From positions 62,001 to 126,000 of the forward strand of contig JBBHKE010001834.1 in NCBI GenBank assembly GCA_037447655.1: DNA of 64,000 nt, in the 5' to 3' direction. Position 1 is the stretch's first letter, and every line of letters begins with the position of its first letter. Under the pieces are notes generated by a model. It ran no database searches, was not told the origin of the DNA, and worked only from the letters and a program-made list of their open reading frames with translations. Both the position numbers and the translations under genes were made by a program. The DNA is from Zygnema cylindricum. Taxonomy: Eukaryota; Streptophyta; Zygnematophyceae; Zygnematales; Zygnemataceae. Below, piece by piece: positions 1 through 10,639 of the stretch.

Positions 1-226
1 CGTTGAGTACAAATTTGACGGTCAATCGGTTGAACAACTTTGACTTTGAAAATATTTTTCAACCGCTTAAAATTATGCCGCGCTTGCGAACGTCGACCGT
101 CATAATAAATTTAGCAATTCACACGGCCGGCGAACGTTTACGGTAACAAAACTGCGGCAACCACATGTAAATAAAAAGTGTTGCAGACAGTCACTTTTTG
201 TCGTTATGTGAGCTCCACGGTGAGAG
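1..226 (+). repeat. Dispersed repeat, inverted-repeat arm (copy 1)
   Basis: This stretch reappears as a close reverse complement at 6230-6455 and as a more diverged direct copy at 9150-9390. Shared landmarks are TTTGACGGTCAAT, GCGAACGTCGACCGTCAT, CACATGTAAATAAA and the GAGCTCCACGGTGAGA block. The repeat begins at the window edge, so its true left end is not visible. It contains no convincing coding frame. The inverted pair 1-226 and 6230-6455 could be the ends of one ~6.4 kb element or two independent insertions in opposite orientation; the third copy favours a dispersed family. Confidence 0.75.
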
Positions 227-1802
227 CACTTAGGGTAACCTTCCATCAGGCGAAAAGTGGGGTTGTTTACTGGAGAAAGTACCTTTCCGTACTAGGTCGT
301 ACTGTTTTTTTTTTTTTTTTACAAAAGATGTTTACTAAAAATTCGTTGAGATTCTCCAGACTTCTTGGAGAAAAATACCACCGTCCGATTTTCAATTTTC
401 GACGCAAACGCTTCTTGTTTCCAGTACGTAGCTAGTCTCCTCCGACTGTCCTCGGGAGGAGAGTTTGTGATTACTGGACACGTGTTTTGGTCCACTTGTA
501 AAGTCAGAGTCGATCCACGACAGACGTGAAGCAATAAACTTACATGTGGCAATTGGAGTGTACCGTGTGACATAAAAGCCATCCTGTTCGACGACAAAAA
601 AATCTTGGTTGTATAGCCAGCCTGTTCGACGACAAAAAAAACTTGGTTGTAAGACATCCTGTGACGTCTCCTTCATAAATGTGCGATACAGCGATTCACG
701 TACAAATGGTACATTCTTGGACATTTGTACAAACTTTAATTTTGCAACGGTTTTCGTGGCCGTTCATACCACAACAACCGTAAGAACGTTCAGATTGTAC
801 ATTAGCGTGACGCTACTAGATATTTCAATCGGCGTCTGCCCGTACACATACGCAGCTGCGATTTTGTCCTTTTGCAAATGATGATTATTCCCGGGCGGCT
901 CAACAGGTCCTACGTGGTACCAATCGCAATCTAACACCTCATTCACTGGCACGACCTGATGGAACGGTGTTACAAATATTAGTGCCAGTAAACGTGTTCG
1001 TACGATTACTGGGAACACCTGATGGAAGGTTACCCTTAGGGCAAGGTTCCATTAGGGAAAAAATGCCAATTTTTACTGAAAGTCGTACTGTTTCATACAT
1101 TGCCGTACCAAAAAAAAAAATTGTCAGAAAAACAAGCCTACTGAATGACAGATTTTATTCTCCACGTTTATGGGTGTAAACGTGGACCGTCAGATGCCAA
1201 ATCGGATACGCCATCGTTTGACACTTTCAGTTCGGAACAAGTGACCCGGAGTAGGTCAATTTTTAGCGCCTGAACGAATAGCATTGTGCCTCGTGGAAAA
1301 GTGAACCAATTTCCACGACGAACGCGCGACCTCGTGGGTACACGTCGCATATTATGCCTTGGAGGATGCAATGTCACCCACCGACATCATCCTCCTGTGA
1401 CGCTCCCCCCTTCAAAAATGTTTGAGTTGATTTTTTTTTAGGGTTTCGCTGTTTGCCGTGCGCGTTTCTCTCTCGTTTATAATCCTTCCGTACTTTGCGC
1501 GCTTTTTTGCTAACCTGTTTTTAAATTTTTTTAAAGTTCACAATTTTGCCACTCCTTTTTGATAATCCGTTTTTGAAATTTTACCCACTGGTTCAAATAC
1601 GAACCATAATTTTAGAGCATTTTTTAGGGTTTGAACAGCAAAGTGTAGCACTTCCCACCGATTTATTAGTTTTTTTTAAATAGGTTATTTGCCTAAATAA
1701 GTAGGTGAATATGGAATCCATCATTCAACCAAACCACATATGTATTTTCATTGTAGATTTAATTTAGATTTTCATTTTCAGACAGCACTTGACAGGTGTT
1801 GC
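227..1802. other. Noncoding AT-rich interval
   Basis: No gene is supported here. The short open frames on both strands (all about 110 residues or less) have no recognisable motif and overlap each other. The interval holds homopolymer T and A runs (around 304-320 and 1110-1120) and a short tandem duplication at 583-658. GTAC-rich words such as CGTACAAATG resemble those in the retroelement LTRs further right, but no LTR boundary can be drawn. Confidence 0.5.
583..658. repeat. Two-copy 38-bp tandem repeat
   Basis: CCTGTTCGACGACAAAAAAA occurs at 583 and again at 621, each followed by a CTTGGTTGTA stretch, giving a period of 38 bp and two copies. No function can be assigned. Confidence 0.8.
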
Positions 1803-2576
1803 AACTGTTCAGACAGCTGCTGCTGCTGGGCATACAGCTGCTGCTGCTGGGCATACAGCTGCTGCTGCTGGGCATACAACTGCTACTACTGTTCACAGCT
1901 GCTGTTGTTGGGCAGGCAGCTGCTGCTGCTGGGCAGACAGCTGCTGTGTTGGGCAGACAGATGCTGCTGGGCAGACAGATGCTGCTGGGCAGACTGTGTT
2001 GGGCAGACAGATGCTGCTTGGCAGACAGATGCTGCTGGGCAGACAGTTGCTGCTACTGTTCAGACAGCTGCTGTGTTGGGCAGACAGATGCTGCTACTGC
2101 TGTTGCTGGTGCAGTTGTTGGGCAGACAGCTGCTGTGTTGGGCAGACAGATGCTGCTGTGCTGTTGCTGGTGCAGTTGTTGGGCAGACAGCTGCTGTGTT
2201 GGGCAGACAGATGCTGCTGGGCAGGCAGTTGCTGCTACTGTTCAGACAGCTGCTGTGTTGGGCAGACAGATGCTGCTACTGCTGTTGCTGGTGCAGTTGT
2301 TGGGCAGACAGCTGCTGTGTTGGGCAGACAGATGCTGCTGGGCAGGCAGTTGCTGCTACTGTTCAGACAGCTGCTGTGTTGGGCAGACAGATGCTGCTAC
2401 TGCTGTTGCTGGTGCAGTTGTTGGGCAGACAGCTGCTGCTGTTGTTGCTGGTGCTGCAGCTAGTGCTACTGGTGCAGTTGCATGCACCAAGTCAGCAGCT
2501 GCTGTTGCAAGTCAGCTATTGCTGTGCGGCTGGTGCGCGGCTGGTGCTGCTGTGCGGGTGGTGGTGCTATTGGTGT
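1803..2576. repeat. GCTGCTG-rich minisatellite with ~121-bp higher-order unit
   Basis: The block is made of short words such as CAGACAGCTGCTG, TGTTGGGCAGACAGATG and CTGCTGTTGCTGGTGCAG. They assemble into a higher-order unit of about 121 bp: the word GCAGGCAGTTGCTGCTACTG occurs at 2221 and 2342. Because 121 is not a multiple of three and the units lack stop codons, all three plus-strand frames stay open for 224-279 codons and show the same Cys/Leu/Ala/Gln-rich peptides in rotation. That pattern reflects repeat composition, not a protein under selection. CAGCTG-rich words recur in the U3 of the solo LTR at 22574. Confidence 0.9.
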
Positions 2577-3789
2577 TGAGGTCTTTCGAAAGAAATAAAA
2601 AATAAAATAAATATATATAAAACAAATTGACGTTATGCTTTTTGATTTATGAAAAGATTTCCAATTTAGATTATGAATTATAGAACTTTGACTTCAAACA
2701 TTAGAAATAAAAAATTAGATGATGATGCAAATATTTGCACTCGAAAAGTAAACATTCACATTGGAAATTAACCAAAATAATTTTTTATTTAACCCAAAAA
2801 ATTCAATTCAAGACATTAGAAGAGAGAAAGAGAGAGCGTGAGAGAAGGTACGTTTTTTTGGCATAATTTGATTTTCGTGATTTTATTTCAAACTCGCAGT
2901 GCGAGTACATGTATACAAAAAGGAAAGCCCTACATTGATAGTATTGGAAAAAGAAAAACAATCTTACTTGCTATGTATTCTTTAAACATTTATTGTCAGA
3001 CCGGAAAGCATTCCTAACATTGCAACAAATATATCCCTATGCTAAAAAATCGCAAACTACTTTATTCTTGGAAATATTATTGATTCAAGAAATGCATGTA
3101 AAACTGGTTGTTCCCTATCATATTGAACACTACAAATATAACCCAAAGCAACAAGAGAAAAACCCAATCCTAACACAAATCACGCCTACAAATTAAGCCC
3201 ATATCAAAGTGCTTCAAAGAAGTGAAGCTCCACCGATTATCGGACCACCGATACACCCATACAGTAATGGAGAGACAAATAACAGTGCAACATATACCTC
3301 CTCGTCACTGGAGGGACAGAAAATACAGAGCAACAAACAGAAATGAAACGTGGTCAAAATTCCCCTTTGGTAGTAAAACATTGTACGGCTCAAAGTTCAA
3401 CCAAACACGAAAACTATAAAAAACCACGGTATTTCAGTCACAATTTAAGTCTACTGAAAAGGGAACAAACATAACAAACTACATTAATATGGCATTGATA
3501 TAATACTATATTATATTCTCTTTGTATAATAGTACATGATTATATTGTGTTATATTATTAAGTATTAATGCATTGTATAACAAAATTAATGTATATTATA
3601 AAATATACATTATACTACATTAGGTTATTGTGACACATCTTTAAATTGTATTTTATTATGTCACAATACATTAAATGATATATATTATATAGAATATAAC
3701 ATTAGAATGTTATATTGTATTACAGTATATAATACAATGACATTAAAATGTTTTGTATATTACATAGTATTACATTGTACATATTACAT
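2577..3789. other. Noncoding AT-rich interval
   Basis: No gene is supported. The left part holds a short GA-rich run near 2820-2846. From about 3485 to 3780 the sequence is almost pure A/T with many TATATTA-type and self-complementary words, such as TTATATTATTAAG and AATATAACATTAG, so it could form cruciform or matrix-attachment-like DNA. That functional idea is only inference. Confidence 0.5.
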
Positions 3790-4400
3790 ATTGTATAAAA
3801 CTGAGCAAAAAACTAAACAATAAACTGAGCAATAAACTGAGCCAAAAACTGAGCCCAAAACTGAGACAAAAACTAAGCCCAAAACTGAGACAAAAATTGA
3901 GAAGAAGACGGTGCCAAAGCGTGACCAAATAACTGAGCCAAAATACTAAGCCAAAATACTGAGCAAAAAACTGAGCAAAAAACTGAGCCAAAAACTGAGA
4001 CAAAAACTGAACAAAAAACTGATAAAAAAACTGAGCCGAAAACTGAGCCAAAAACTGAGACAAAAATTGAGCATAAAACTGAACATAAAACTGACAAATA
4101 AACTGAGCAATAAATTGAGCAATAAACTAAGCAAAAAACTAAGCCAAAACTGAACAAAAAACTGAACAAAAAAGTTATAAAAAAACTGAGCCAAAAAATG
4201 AGCCAAAAACTGAACAAAAAACTGAGAAAAAAACTGAACAAAAAACTGAAAAATAAACTGAGAAATAAACTGAGAAATAAACTGAGCGAAAAACTAAGCA
4301 AAAAACCGAACAAAAAACTGAGCAATAAAAAGAGCAATAAACTGAGCAAAAAACTGAAGAAAAAACTGAGGAAAAAACGGAGCCAAAAATTGAAAGATAG
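3790..4400. repeat. ~12-bp minisatellite (AAACTGAGCAAA type)
   Basis: About 50 imperfect copies of a ~12-bp unit, AAACTGAGCAAA or AAACTGAGCCAA, fill this block, with some units shortened. Twelve is a multiple of three, so long frames stay open on the minus strand (up to 202 codons, four-residue Ser/Phe/Leu repeats) and on the plus strand (Lys/Leu repeats). These have no start context or domain and are best read as by-products of the repeat. The block grades at its right end into unique sequence that contains a hairpin at 4452-4482. Confidence 0.9.
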
Positions 4401-4451
4401 ACAAAGGAAGACAAGACCCTCAACCAAATTTATGAAGGTTTGGGAACTTGC

Positions 4452-4482
4452 CATGATGTTCCTTTGAACAAGGAACATCATG
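4452..4482. other. Perfect 13-bp hairpin
   Basis: CATGATGTTCCTT (4452-4464) and AAGGAACATCATG (4470-4482) are perfect reverse complements separated by the five-base loop TGAAC. The stem lies just right of the 12-bp minisatellite. No T-run or gene context suggests a terminator; its role is unknown. Confidence 0.85.
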
Positions 4483-5211
4483 ATGGTTAGAATGATAATT
4501 TATTCCTCGGATTGGTTACCTTCATGTTCATTAAGGAAGATAAGTATGGCCAGCAACTGTTCCATTTTGAAAAAATCGAAGGAGAATGAAGACTAGCACC
4601 GCTGCTGCGGAGGTTTTAGGTCAAAAAGAGGCGTTAAGGAGAGAGCCATGGGAATATTTTAGAGACGCTGTGTTCCCTGTTACATGACCGTACATTTCGT
4701 ACATCATCGTACATTACGTACGACGTCCTTTTTACACCTAGTACTACAAATTTCGCGTTATCAACTTGCTGCCAAAGATTCTATATGGATTAGCACGATC
4801 GGAATAGCTGCTTACGTGTAACCAACCAACATGCGCCACGCAAAATAAATGTCGGTTACTGACCCGACACAATGGAACGGTCGCTTCAGTAAACGAATTT
4901 TTGACGTTTACAGAGACCGCCTAATGGAACAACGCTCTTAGCCGCAAAATTGAAATTTAATCGTCTAAGCGTTACATTGAACTTAGACGCAAAGTGAAAC
5001 GAAACCTCTTGAAACTGAAGTCTCGTACGGAAATGTTGCCGGTTCGTCGTACACATAAAATATTTCCGCGGACGAAAAAATCGCGTCACGCTTCGCGAAC
5101 CAACATTTCTTCGAAAGCGACAAGCGTGCTACTCGTACAAATGAAAACCGCTCGGCGCTCGCACCAAACCGAACCGACACAAAATTACATTATCGAATGA
5201 AACAACACATA
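4483..5211. other. Noncoding interval with fragment of the dispersed repeat
   Basis: No gene is supported. The part at about 4935-5000 (AAATTTAATCGTCTAAGCG, then GTTACATTGAACTTAGACGC) matches the reverse complement of about 6150-6225, so a piece of the dispersed repeat family also lies here. The stretch 4690-4735 is rich in CGTAC words. The open frames between 4886 and 5347 overlap on opposite strands and show no domain. Confidence 0.5.
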
Positions 5212-5219
5212 ACTGAGGG

Positions 5220-5902
5220 CAGAGGTCGCAAACGGTCAACCGAAACCGTGACCGACCGTTAACCGACCGCCCGCGCCAGGAACGGATTCGGTTGCCAAAT
5301 TTTGGGGGTCGGGCGGTTACGGTCGGTTGATTCACCAAGAAAAACAAAAAACGGTCGGTTACGGTCGGTCAACCAAAAAACCAAAAAAAATAAAATTTTG
5401 TACTGTCCCTATGATTCAACATTCTTGTTCTTTGTACTCTTTGGCATCGTGGAATGCGTGACATCATGATTAGCGTCGTAAATCTGACACGGTACTGTAG
5501 TAAGCTATTTATTTCGCAAATCAAAGGGAACGCCACAAAGCGTCGCAAATATGACACGGTAGTACACTATTCATTTCGAAAATCTTAGGGAACGCGACAA
5601 AGCGACGCAAATCTGACACGGTAGTACAATATTCATTTTGCAAATCTTAGGCAACGCGACAAATCGTAATTATTGGCTTATTCCGTCGTACATTGATTAA
5701 TTTTGTACATTTTCAATTACGGGCAGGCACAGTTAGTTGCGAAAAATCAAGATTCGGTTAATTTTTTTTTCGTAAACGACGGTCTGTTAACGGTTAACAA
5801 TTTTGGAGCGTGACAAGACTAAGTCAGGCGTCGGTTACTCAGATTTTGAAAAAAAAAACGGTCGGTTTCGGGTATGAAATTTTTTGACTTTTGCGACCTC
5901 TG
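5220..5902. mobile_element. Nonautonomous hAT-type DNA transposon (683 bp)
   Basis: The element begins CAGAGGTCGCAAACGG at 5220 and ends with the reverse complement CAGAGGTCGCAAAA at 5902, giving a 13-bp perfect terminal inverted repeat. It is flanked by an 8-bp target duplication with one mismatch: ACTGAGGG at 5212-5219 and ACTGGGGG at 5903-5910. A CAG-starting inverted repeat and an 8-bp duplication are hallmarks of the hAT superfamily. Subterminal regions are packed with CGGTCGGT and ACCGACCG words, which in hAT elements typically bind transposase. There is no transposase frame, so it would need an autonomous partner. An internal three-copy repeat lies at 5474-5667. Confidence 0.88.
5474..5667. 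repeat. Three-copy ~62-67-bp tandem repeat inside the hAT element
   Basis: Units start at 5474, 5541 and 5603 (CGTCGTAAATCTGACACGG and variants) and share the words TGACACGGTA, ATTCATTT and GGGAACGC. The periods are 67 and 62 bp. The repeat lies wholly within the transposon and moved with it. Confidence 0.85.
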
Positions 5903-6009
5903 ACTGGGGGTCTGATGCAAACCGAACAAAACATTTGACGGCGCGATTTCGGCCGACGCCGATTCGCCCAATATCCTAACATTTCGTTGTCGATGTAAGA
6001 CTGTTGATT

Positions 6010-6455
6010 CGTATATAGTGTGGCTCGATTTGGTCGCGTGTGATGACGCGTATTTTTTTCATTTAATTTCAAATGATATGGTTCGTTTTATTATAACAGT
6101 TTATTTCATTTCGTGCGTTATAATATTTCTGTACGAAACTTATATAGTTTAAAATTGTTTCGTTTCACTATGCGTCTAAGTTCAATGTAACGATTACACG
6201 ATTAAATTTCAATTTTGCGGCTAAATTATCTCACCGTGGAGCTCACATAACGACAAAAAGTGACTGTTTGCAACACTTTTTATTTATATGTGGTTGCCGC
6301 AGTTTTGTTACCTTTAACGTTTGCCGGCCGTGTGAATTGCTAAATTTATTATGACGGTCGACGTTCGCAAGCGCGGCATAATTTTAAGCGGTTGAAAAAT
6401 ATTTTCAAAGTCAAAGTTGTTCAACCGATTGACCGTCAAATTTGTACTCAACGGT
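6010..6455 (-). repeat. Dispersed repeat (copy 2, inverted)
   Basis: Reverse complement of the repeat at 1-226, extending further (to about 6010) when compared with the direct copy at 9150-9575. Shared words include ACGCGTCATCACACGCGACC-like sequence, CGTTACATTGAACTTAGACGC-type sequence and the block ending in TACTCAACG. No coding frame. It lies about 100 bp right of the hAT element. Confidence 0.75.
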
Positions 6456-6740
6456 GCTTTATTTCTACCTGTGTGTACTTCAAACCTACGTTTTTTGACA
6501 AAATGACGTAAGTGACTGTCCGCAACCAAAACAGTCACTGTCGTTATCAATTCCCGTTATTAAAATGCATACTAAAACACGAGCGTATATGTTTACAATA
6601 TGGTAACGCCCCGGGCAAAACATTAAATTGACGTCATCTATGTCGGGATTCGCGTCAAAAGATTTGACATCCGTCGGCTCTAACACTACACCACCAATTA
6701 TTATTAGCGTAGAAGTTTCTTTAGCGTATAACAATAATTA

Positions 6741-7231
6741 CAGTGGTGTACGCTAATTTAGAATTTGAAATTTTTGAAAAAAAACATACATTCTAATTGT
6801 TTAATAATTCTCTATTGGGTCTTTGAAAAAAAGAAATGTCGGTCGCAAACCTGTTTACACTAATATAGATATTTGCACAAAATCTGACAAATCGTACACA
6901 AATTGTACGTTCACACAGTCGAAACGTGGTTGTTGGACGAATATGTGCGAACGTGATATTTGACAACCCGATTTAATCTCCTTTTTAGAGCGCATATTCT
7001 CATGCGTCCGCGGTTACTAAAACTCATTAATTATGTTTTTTCAGTTAAAAAAGTACAACTTTGTACGGTCTGACGCTGACCTTACAGCACACTATTTAAC
7101 GATAACGTACTTTCGTTAATACACTAATTGGACGAAAAACCCTAAATGGCGTACAGAAAAAAAATAGAATAAGCTACGCTATTTGAGAATAAAAAGAAAA
7201 TAAAACGGGACGGAATTAGCGTACACTATGC
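6741..7231. mobile_element. Possible MITE with TTA flanks
   Basis: CAGTGGTGTACGCTAATT at 6741 and the reverse complement of the right end, GCATAGTGTACGCTAATT, share the 13-base run GTGTACGCTAATT and are offset equally from a TTA on the left (6738-6740) and a TAA on the right (7232-7234). The ~490-bp size, high A/T content, lack of coding capacity and possible TTA duplication would fit a PIF/Harbinger- or mariner-like MITE. The outermost inverted-repeat bases are poorly matched, so the call is tentative. Confidence 0.4.
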
Positions 7232-7336
7232 TAATAACGATTGGCGGTGTAGCGTGGTCAATTCCTCCATTGGCTACAATTTTGCTGACGTTAATGAGTC
7301 AAACTGTATCAGGGTGTGTGCCCATGTGTTCATTTC

Positions 7337-8272
7337 AGGGTTTTTTCCCGTTGTTTTCACACAAAATGGGACTTGCAACGAGAATATCTTACGCCGTATG
7401 AAAAATGGACAAGAACCAAAGTACATTTTGCGTCAACTTGGAACTTTCAATGCTACGTCAATTTGGCGTTATTATCATCGCGACCCACTTCCACGTCACG
7501 CCAGCTCATCTTCACACTTGTCTTAGAATCAAATCAAGCCCTGATTTAAATTAAAATAATACCATATGACGAATAGAAAAACGGTATTGCACGTGTGAAA
7601 CATCTTCGAAAACTTTTGAACGAGAGAGAATACACGCTATTTTTTTCACTGCTCGTCACGCGTATGTACATACGAAAATGACAAGCATGTACAGAAAAAA
7701 ATTAGTTGGGGTATCGGACCTCCACTTTCATTCATGGGTCCTTTGCAAAATTTTACGTCGTCCTCGTCTCTCTCCCTCTTTATCACTCGACGGGCCTTTC
7801 TTTCTGCTTTAAATGAAATGCAAAAATAATAATATCCAAATGAACGATTTTTTTTTTCTTTTTTTTTTCATATTTTGTTCTAAATTGATGGCATATCGAA
7901 TGATATAAGATAAGAAAAAGAAATTGGGAAGCCATGGTGGAAAATCTACGTACTGATGATGTCACAAGGTAGCATGACTTCGCTATGTCACAAAACCTTA
8001 AACATCTACAATGTCACAAAAACCTCGACGTTTGCAACCGTCGCCGTTTTCGAATACGACACTAATTTTAGGACGTTTCGTAGTCGTCTATATTTTAATT
8101 CGTAGACTGTCGCACATTTTGTAGACGTCTACAATTGTCACATATTTGAAGTAATGAAGGCTCAAGTAACGATGGACATGGGAACACTTTGAAAAGTACA
8201 CCGTAAAATCTGTGTTAAAATCCAAAGTAACATTTCAGAGTTTCCTTTATGCGGGCACAGACCCTTAGTGTT
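7337..8272 (+). repeat. ~0.9-kb dispersed repeat (copy 1)
   Basis: This stretch aligns co-linearly with 18392-19312. Shared landmarks are GCAAGAACCAAAGTACATTTT-like sequence, CGCCAGCTCATCTTCACACTT-like sequence, AATGACAAGCATGTAC, CATGGGTCC, CTCGTCTCTCTCCC, GGTAGCATGACT and GAAAAGTACACCGTAAAATC. No transposon termini or frame were found. The other copy begins exactly at the right end of element C, so C inserted in or beside a copy of this repeat. Confidence 0.85.
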
Positions 8273-9149
8273 GAGATCTTACAAATTACAAGTACTTTTC
8301 GTATTTTTGTCATACCTATCTACCTATCTGTTAACATGTCCGTCCGATCATTCTACGGCTCTAATCTTTTTCTTTAACACAATTTTCCCACTAAACTTTT
8401 GGTCACAATCTAAAGTAAACCATTTAATTGACTTCGATTTCCCATTCTAAAACTTGTTTAGGTGCTTTCTTTCTCTTTTCCTTTTTTTATGTCAAAATGT
8501 TGAATTTTGCAATTTTAAGATTTCACGAATAATATACGGAATTTTATCGTTCATGTACGGACAATTTCGAAAAGAGACGTTACAACGTCACACTATTTGC
8601 ACGCGGTAAGTTTAAAATGTGTATGAATGTCTTCTTCAAATTTTTGAAATGAAGCCGCCATAAAAACATGAAAGCGAATCTTGAAGGAAGACGCCAAAAC
8701 TAACGCCACGGCAATAGACAGTTGGTTTTATGTAATTGTTTTTTTTATATTATTAACATGTTACGTTGTGGAATGTTGAATGATGAAAAATGTCTTATGC
8801 ATATGGCCTATACTTTGTTTTTTTGCAGTTGCATGCTCTCGGAGAGGTAAAGAGAGAAGGCCATGGTTGTCAGATAGTCTGAGGCAGATATACAATATTA
8901 TTCTGACAAAAACGAAACGTTATCCGGGATTAGAACCTAGTTCTACAGATTGTCATAATATCCTCAGAGAGAGTCATCCGTAACTAGTTGATGTAGATGT
9001 TCCGATACGCACATGGAGTGTGATAATTATTTAAATCATTAAGGGAATTGCTAAGCGTAGTGACAATTTTTACTGCGCGCAGGTAGTTGTGTCAGCTTGT
9101 CAAAAATTGTACATTTGAAATACAATTTAGTACAAGTTACGTTCATTTG
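8273..9149. other. Noncoding interval with a possible LTR remnant
   Basis: No gene is supported. At about 8840-8990 the words AGAGAGAAGGCCATGGTTG, TCTGAGG and GGGATTAGAACCTAG follow the same order as the U3 of the element C LTR (GCCATGGTTG at 17580, then an antisense tRNA box-B-like stretch near 17655). This suggests an old LTR or SINE-like fragment, but its ends cannot be set. Confidence 0.4.
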
Positions 9150-9575
9150 AGTTTAGATTTGACGGTCAATTTGTCGAACAATTTTGACTTGAAAAATATT
9201 GTAACAACTGGTTAAAAAAGTGTCCCGCTTGCGAACGTCGACCGTCATAAAAAAAACAACAATTCACACGGTCGGCCAAGGTTTACGGTAATAAAACTAC
9301 GACAACCACATGTAAATAAAATTGCTGCTCGCAGATATTTTTTCACTTCACTTGAGCTCCACTGTGAGAGCACATGCTGGTTTTTAACTTAGCTGCAAAA
9401 GCAATACGTTGAGCTTGACGCAAATTAAAGGACGATGTGATAATGATAAATTAACTCGCACGAAACAAAATAAACTTCGTACACGATAACAAAAAATACA
9501 AAACGGAACCCCGTATAAATATCGATGAAAAATAAATGATAAATACGCGCGTCGTCACGCGCGACCAAATCAATC
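9150..9575 (+). repeat. Dispersed repeat (copy 3, direct)
   Basis: A diverged direct copy of 1-226 that continues past it, matching the reverse complement of 6010-6455. Landmarks are GATTTGACGGTCAATT, CTTGCGAACGTCGACCGTCA, ACAACCACATGTAAATAAA, GAGCTCCACTGTGAGA and CGTCACGCGCGACCAAATC. It is more diverged than the other two copies. Confidence 0.75.
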
Positions 9576-9589
9576 CTGTAGAAATTAAT

Positions 9590-10615
9590 GGTTCGTTAAG
9601 TATTTTCTAGGTCCTAAATGAAATGCAGAAAAGAAGCCGAGGTAGTGTGCCTCTAACTCATCTCTTCAGCTCCCACACTTGTCGCAGTCACTAAAGGTTG
9701 AGGAGGGAGCTAGAGCCATGGCTGCTTGTGCTGTCCAAATAGAGAGAAGCAGTTGTTTTTAGTAGGTTAACTAAAAAGGTACTTGACGGACCCAGAATTT
9801 GATCCGAGAACTTGCCGTCCGCCAAGTTAGCCGGTAACGGCTAGCTTTATCCTACAAGCCTAAGACCAATGTTAAAGTATATAGGTTTGACAGATATTTA
9901 AATAGTTAGACACGAACTAATTCATTTAACAGATACTATATACGTCATGCATAGAGAAATTTTGTGAAGTGCGAAGTACGAAACATTCCGAAACGGATAC
10001 CGCGCATTTTGTTTCGACAAGGAAACAAATATCACGCAAGTATTTATGACTGCAACCATTGAAACCCGGTTTTGATCGGACGACCGAGAAGGATTCCGAG
10101 ATCGCGGAATAGGATTTTGGCAGTTTGCGGTCACCGCCACATCGATTGACACGTGGCACAACCATATTGGATTGCGACATCTCTAGGGATTACAGGAACG
10201 AATCCAAATATGACATGTGTCGACTTGTTGGCCATGTCGTACAATGGCCGTACAGAAAGTTCACTGGCACCTGTACCTTTCTGTACAACACAGTATTATG
10301 ATTGGTGCCGTACTTCGGTAGATAGAGTTTAAGAGAGAGATATGACTTAGAAAAATTTGATAGATAGAAACCTTTCTCCGAGAGAGCTTCTGTACAAAAG
10401 GTCAACTTTGACCCTCCATAACTTACTGCTCAGGGAAGCAAATTCATATAATTTTTTTGTTATCGATTCGAGGGAGTGTTACCTTCACACGGGTGATGGT
10501 GGTCCTAGTTTTTGTTGTCCACGGTGGCAGTTATTCTTACTGAAACACAAAAGGGTCAGGGTTATCGTAGAGGCTTTTTATGAGCTGCCTACTGAGGACC
10601 TATGGAAGTCTCAAA
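9590..10615 (+). mobile_element. 5' LTR of copia element A (approximate ends)
   Basis: The right part (about 10330-10615) aligns with the LTRs of element C in order: GAGAGAGCTT, CATAACTTACTGCTCAGGG, GATTCGAGGGAGTGTT, GGTGGCAGTTATTC, GAGGCTTT. The LTR ends around GTCTCAAA, next to GTTATATGTTAGGGGCCC, a degraded form of the primer site seen in other elements. A gag remnant of the same family follows directly. The left part includes a CCATGGCTG block and an antisense tRNA-like stretch near 9784-9850. The left boundary is uncertain. Confidence 0.6.
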
Positions 10616-10639
10616 GTTATATGTTAGGGGCCCACCATC

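Noticed and set aside
1740-2605. Long forward open frames of 224-279 codons
   Set aside because: All three frames are open because the minisatellite lacks stops; the peptides are simple repeat products without a domain.
3873-4481. 202-codon minus-strand frame resembling a hydrophobic membrane protein
   Set aside because: It is a translation of the 12-bp repeat; other frames on both strands are also open and equally repetitive.
7254-7549. Overlapping 77- and 90-codon frames as a host gene
   Set aside because: The frames are not preserved in the duplicate repeat at 18392-19312.
8780-8983. 67-codon frame with a hydrophobic start as a small secreted protein
   Set aside because: It overlaps a probable LTR/SINE-like remnant, lacks homology that I recognise and has no support beyond length.
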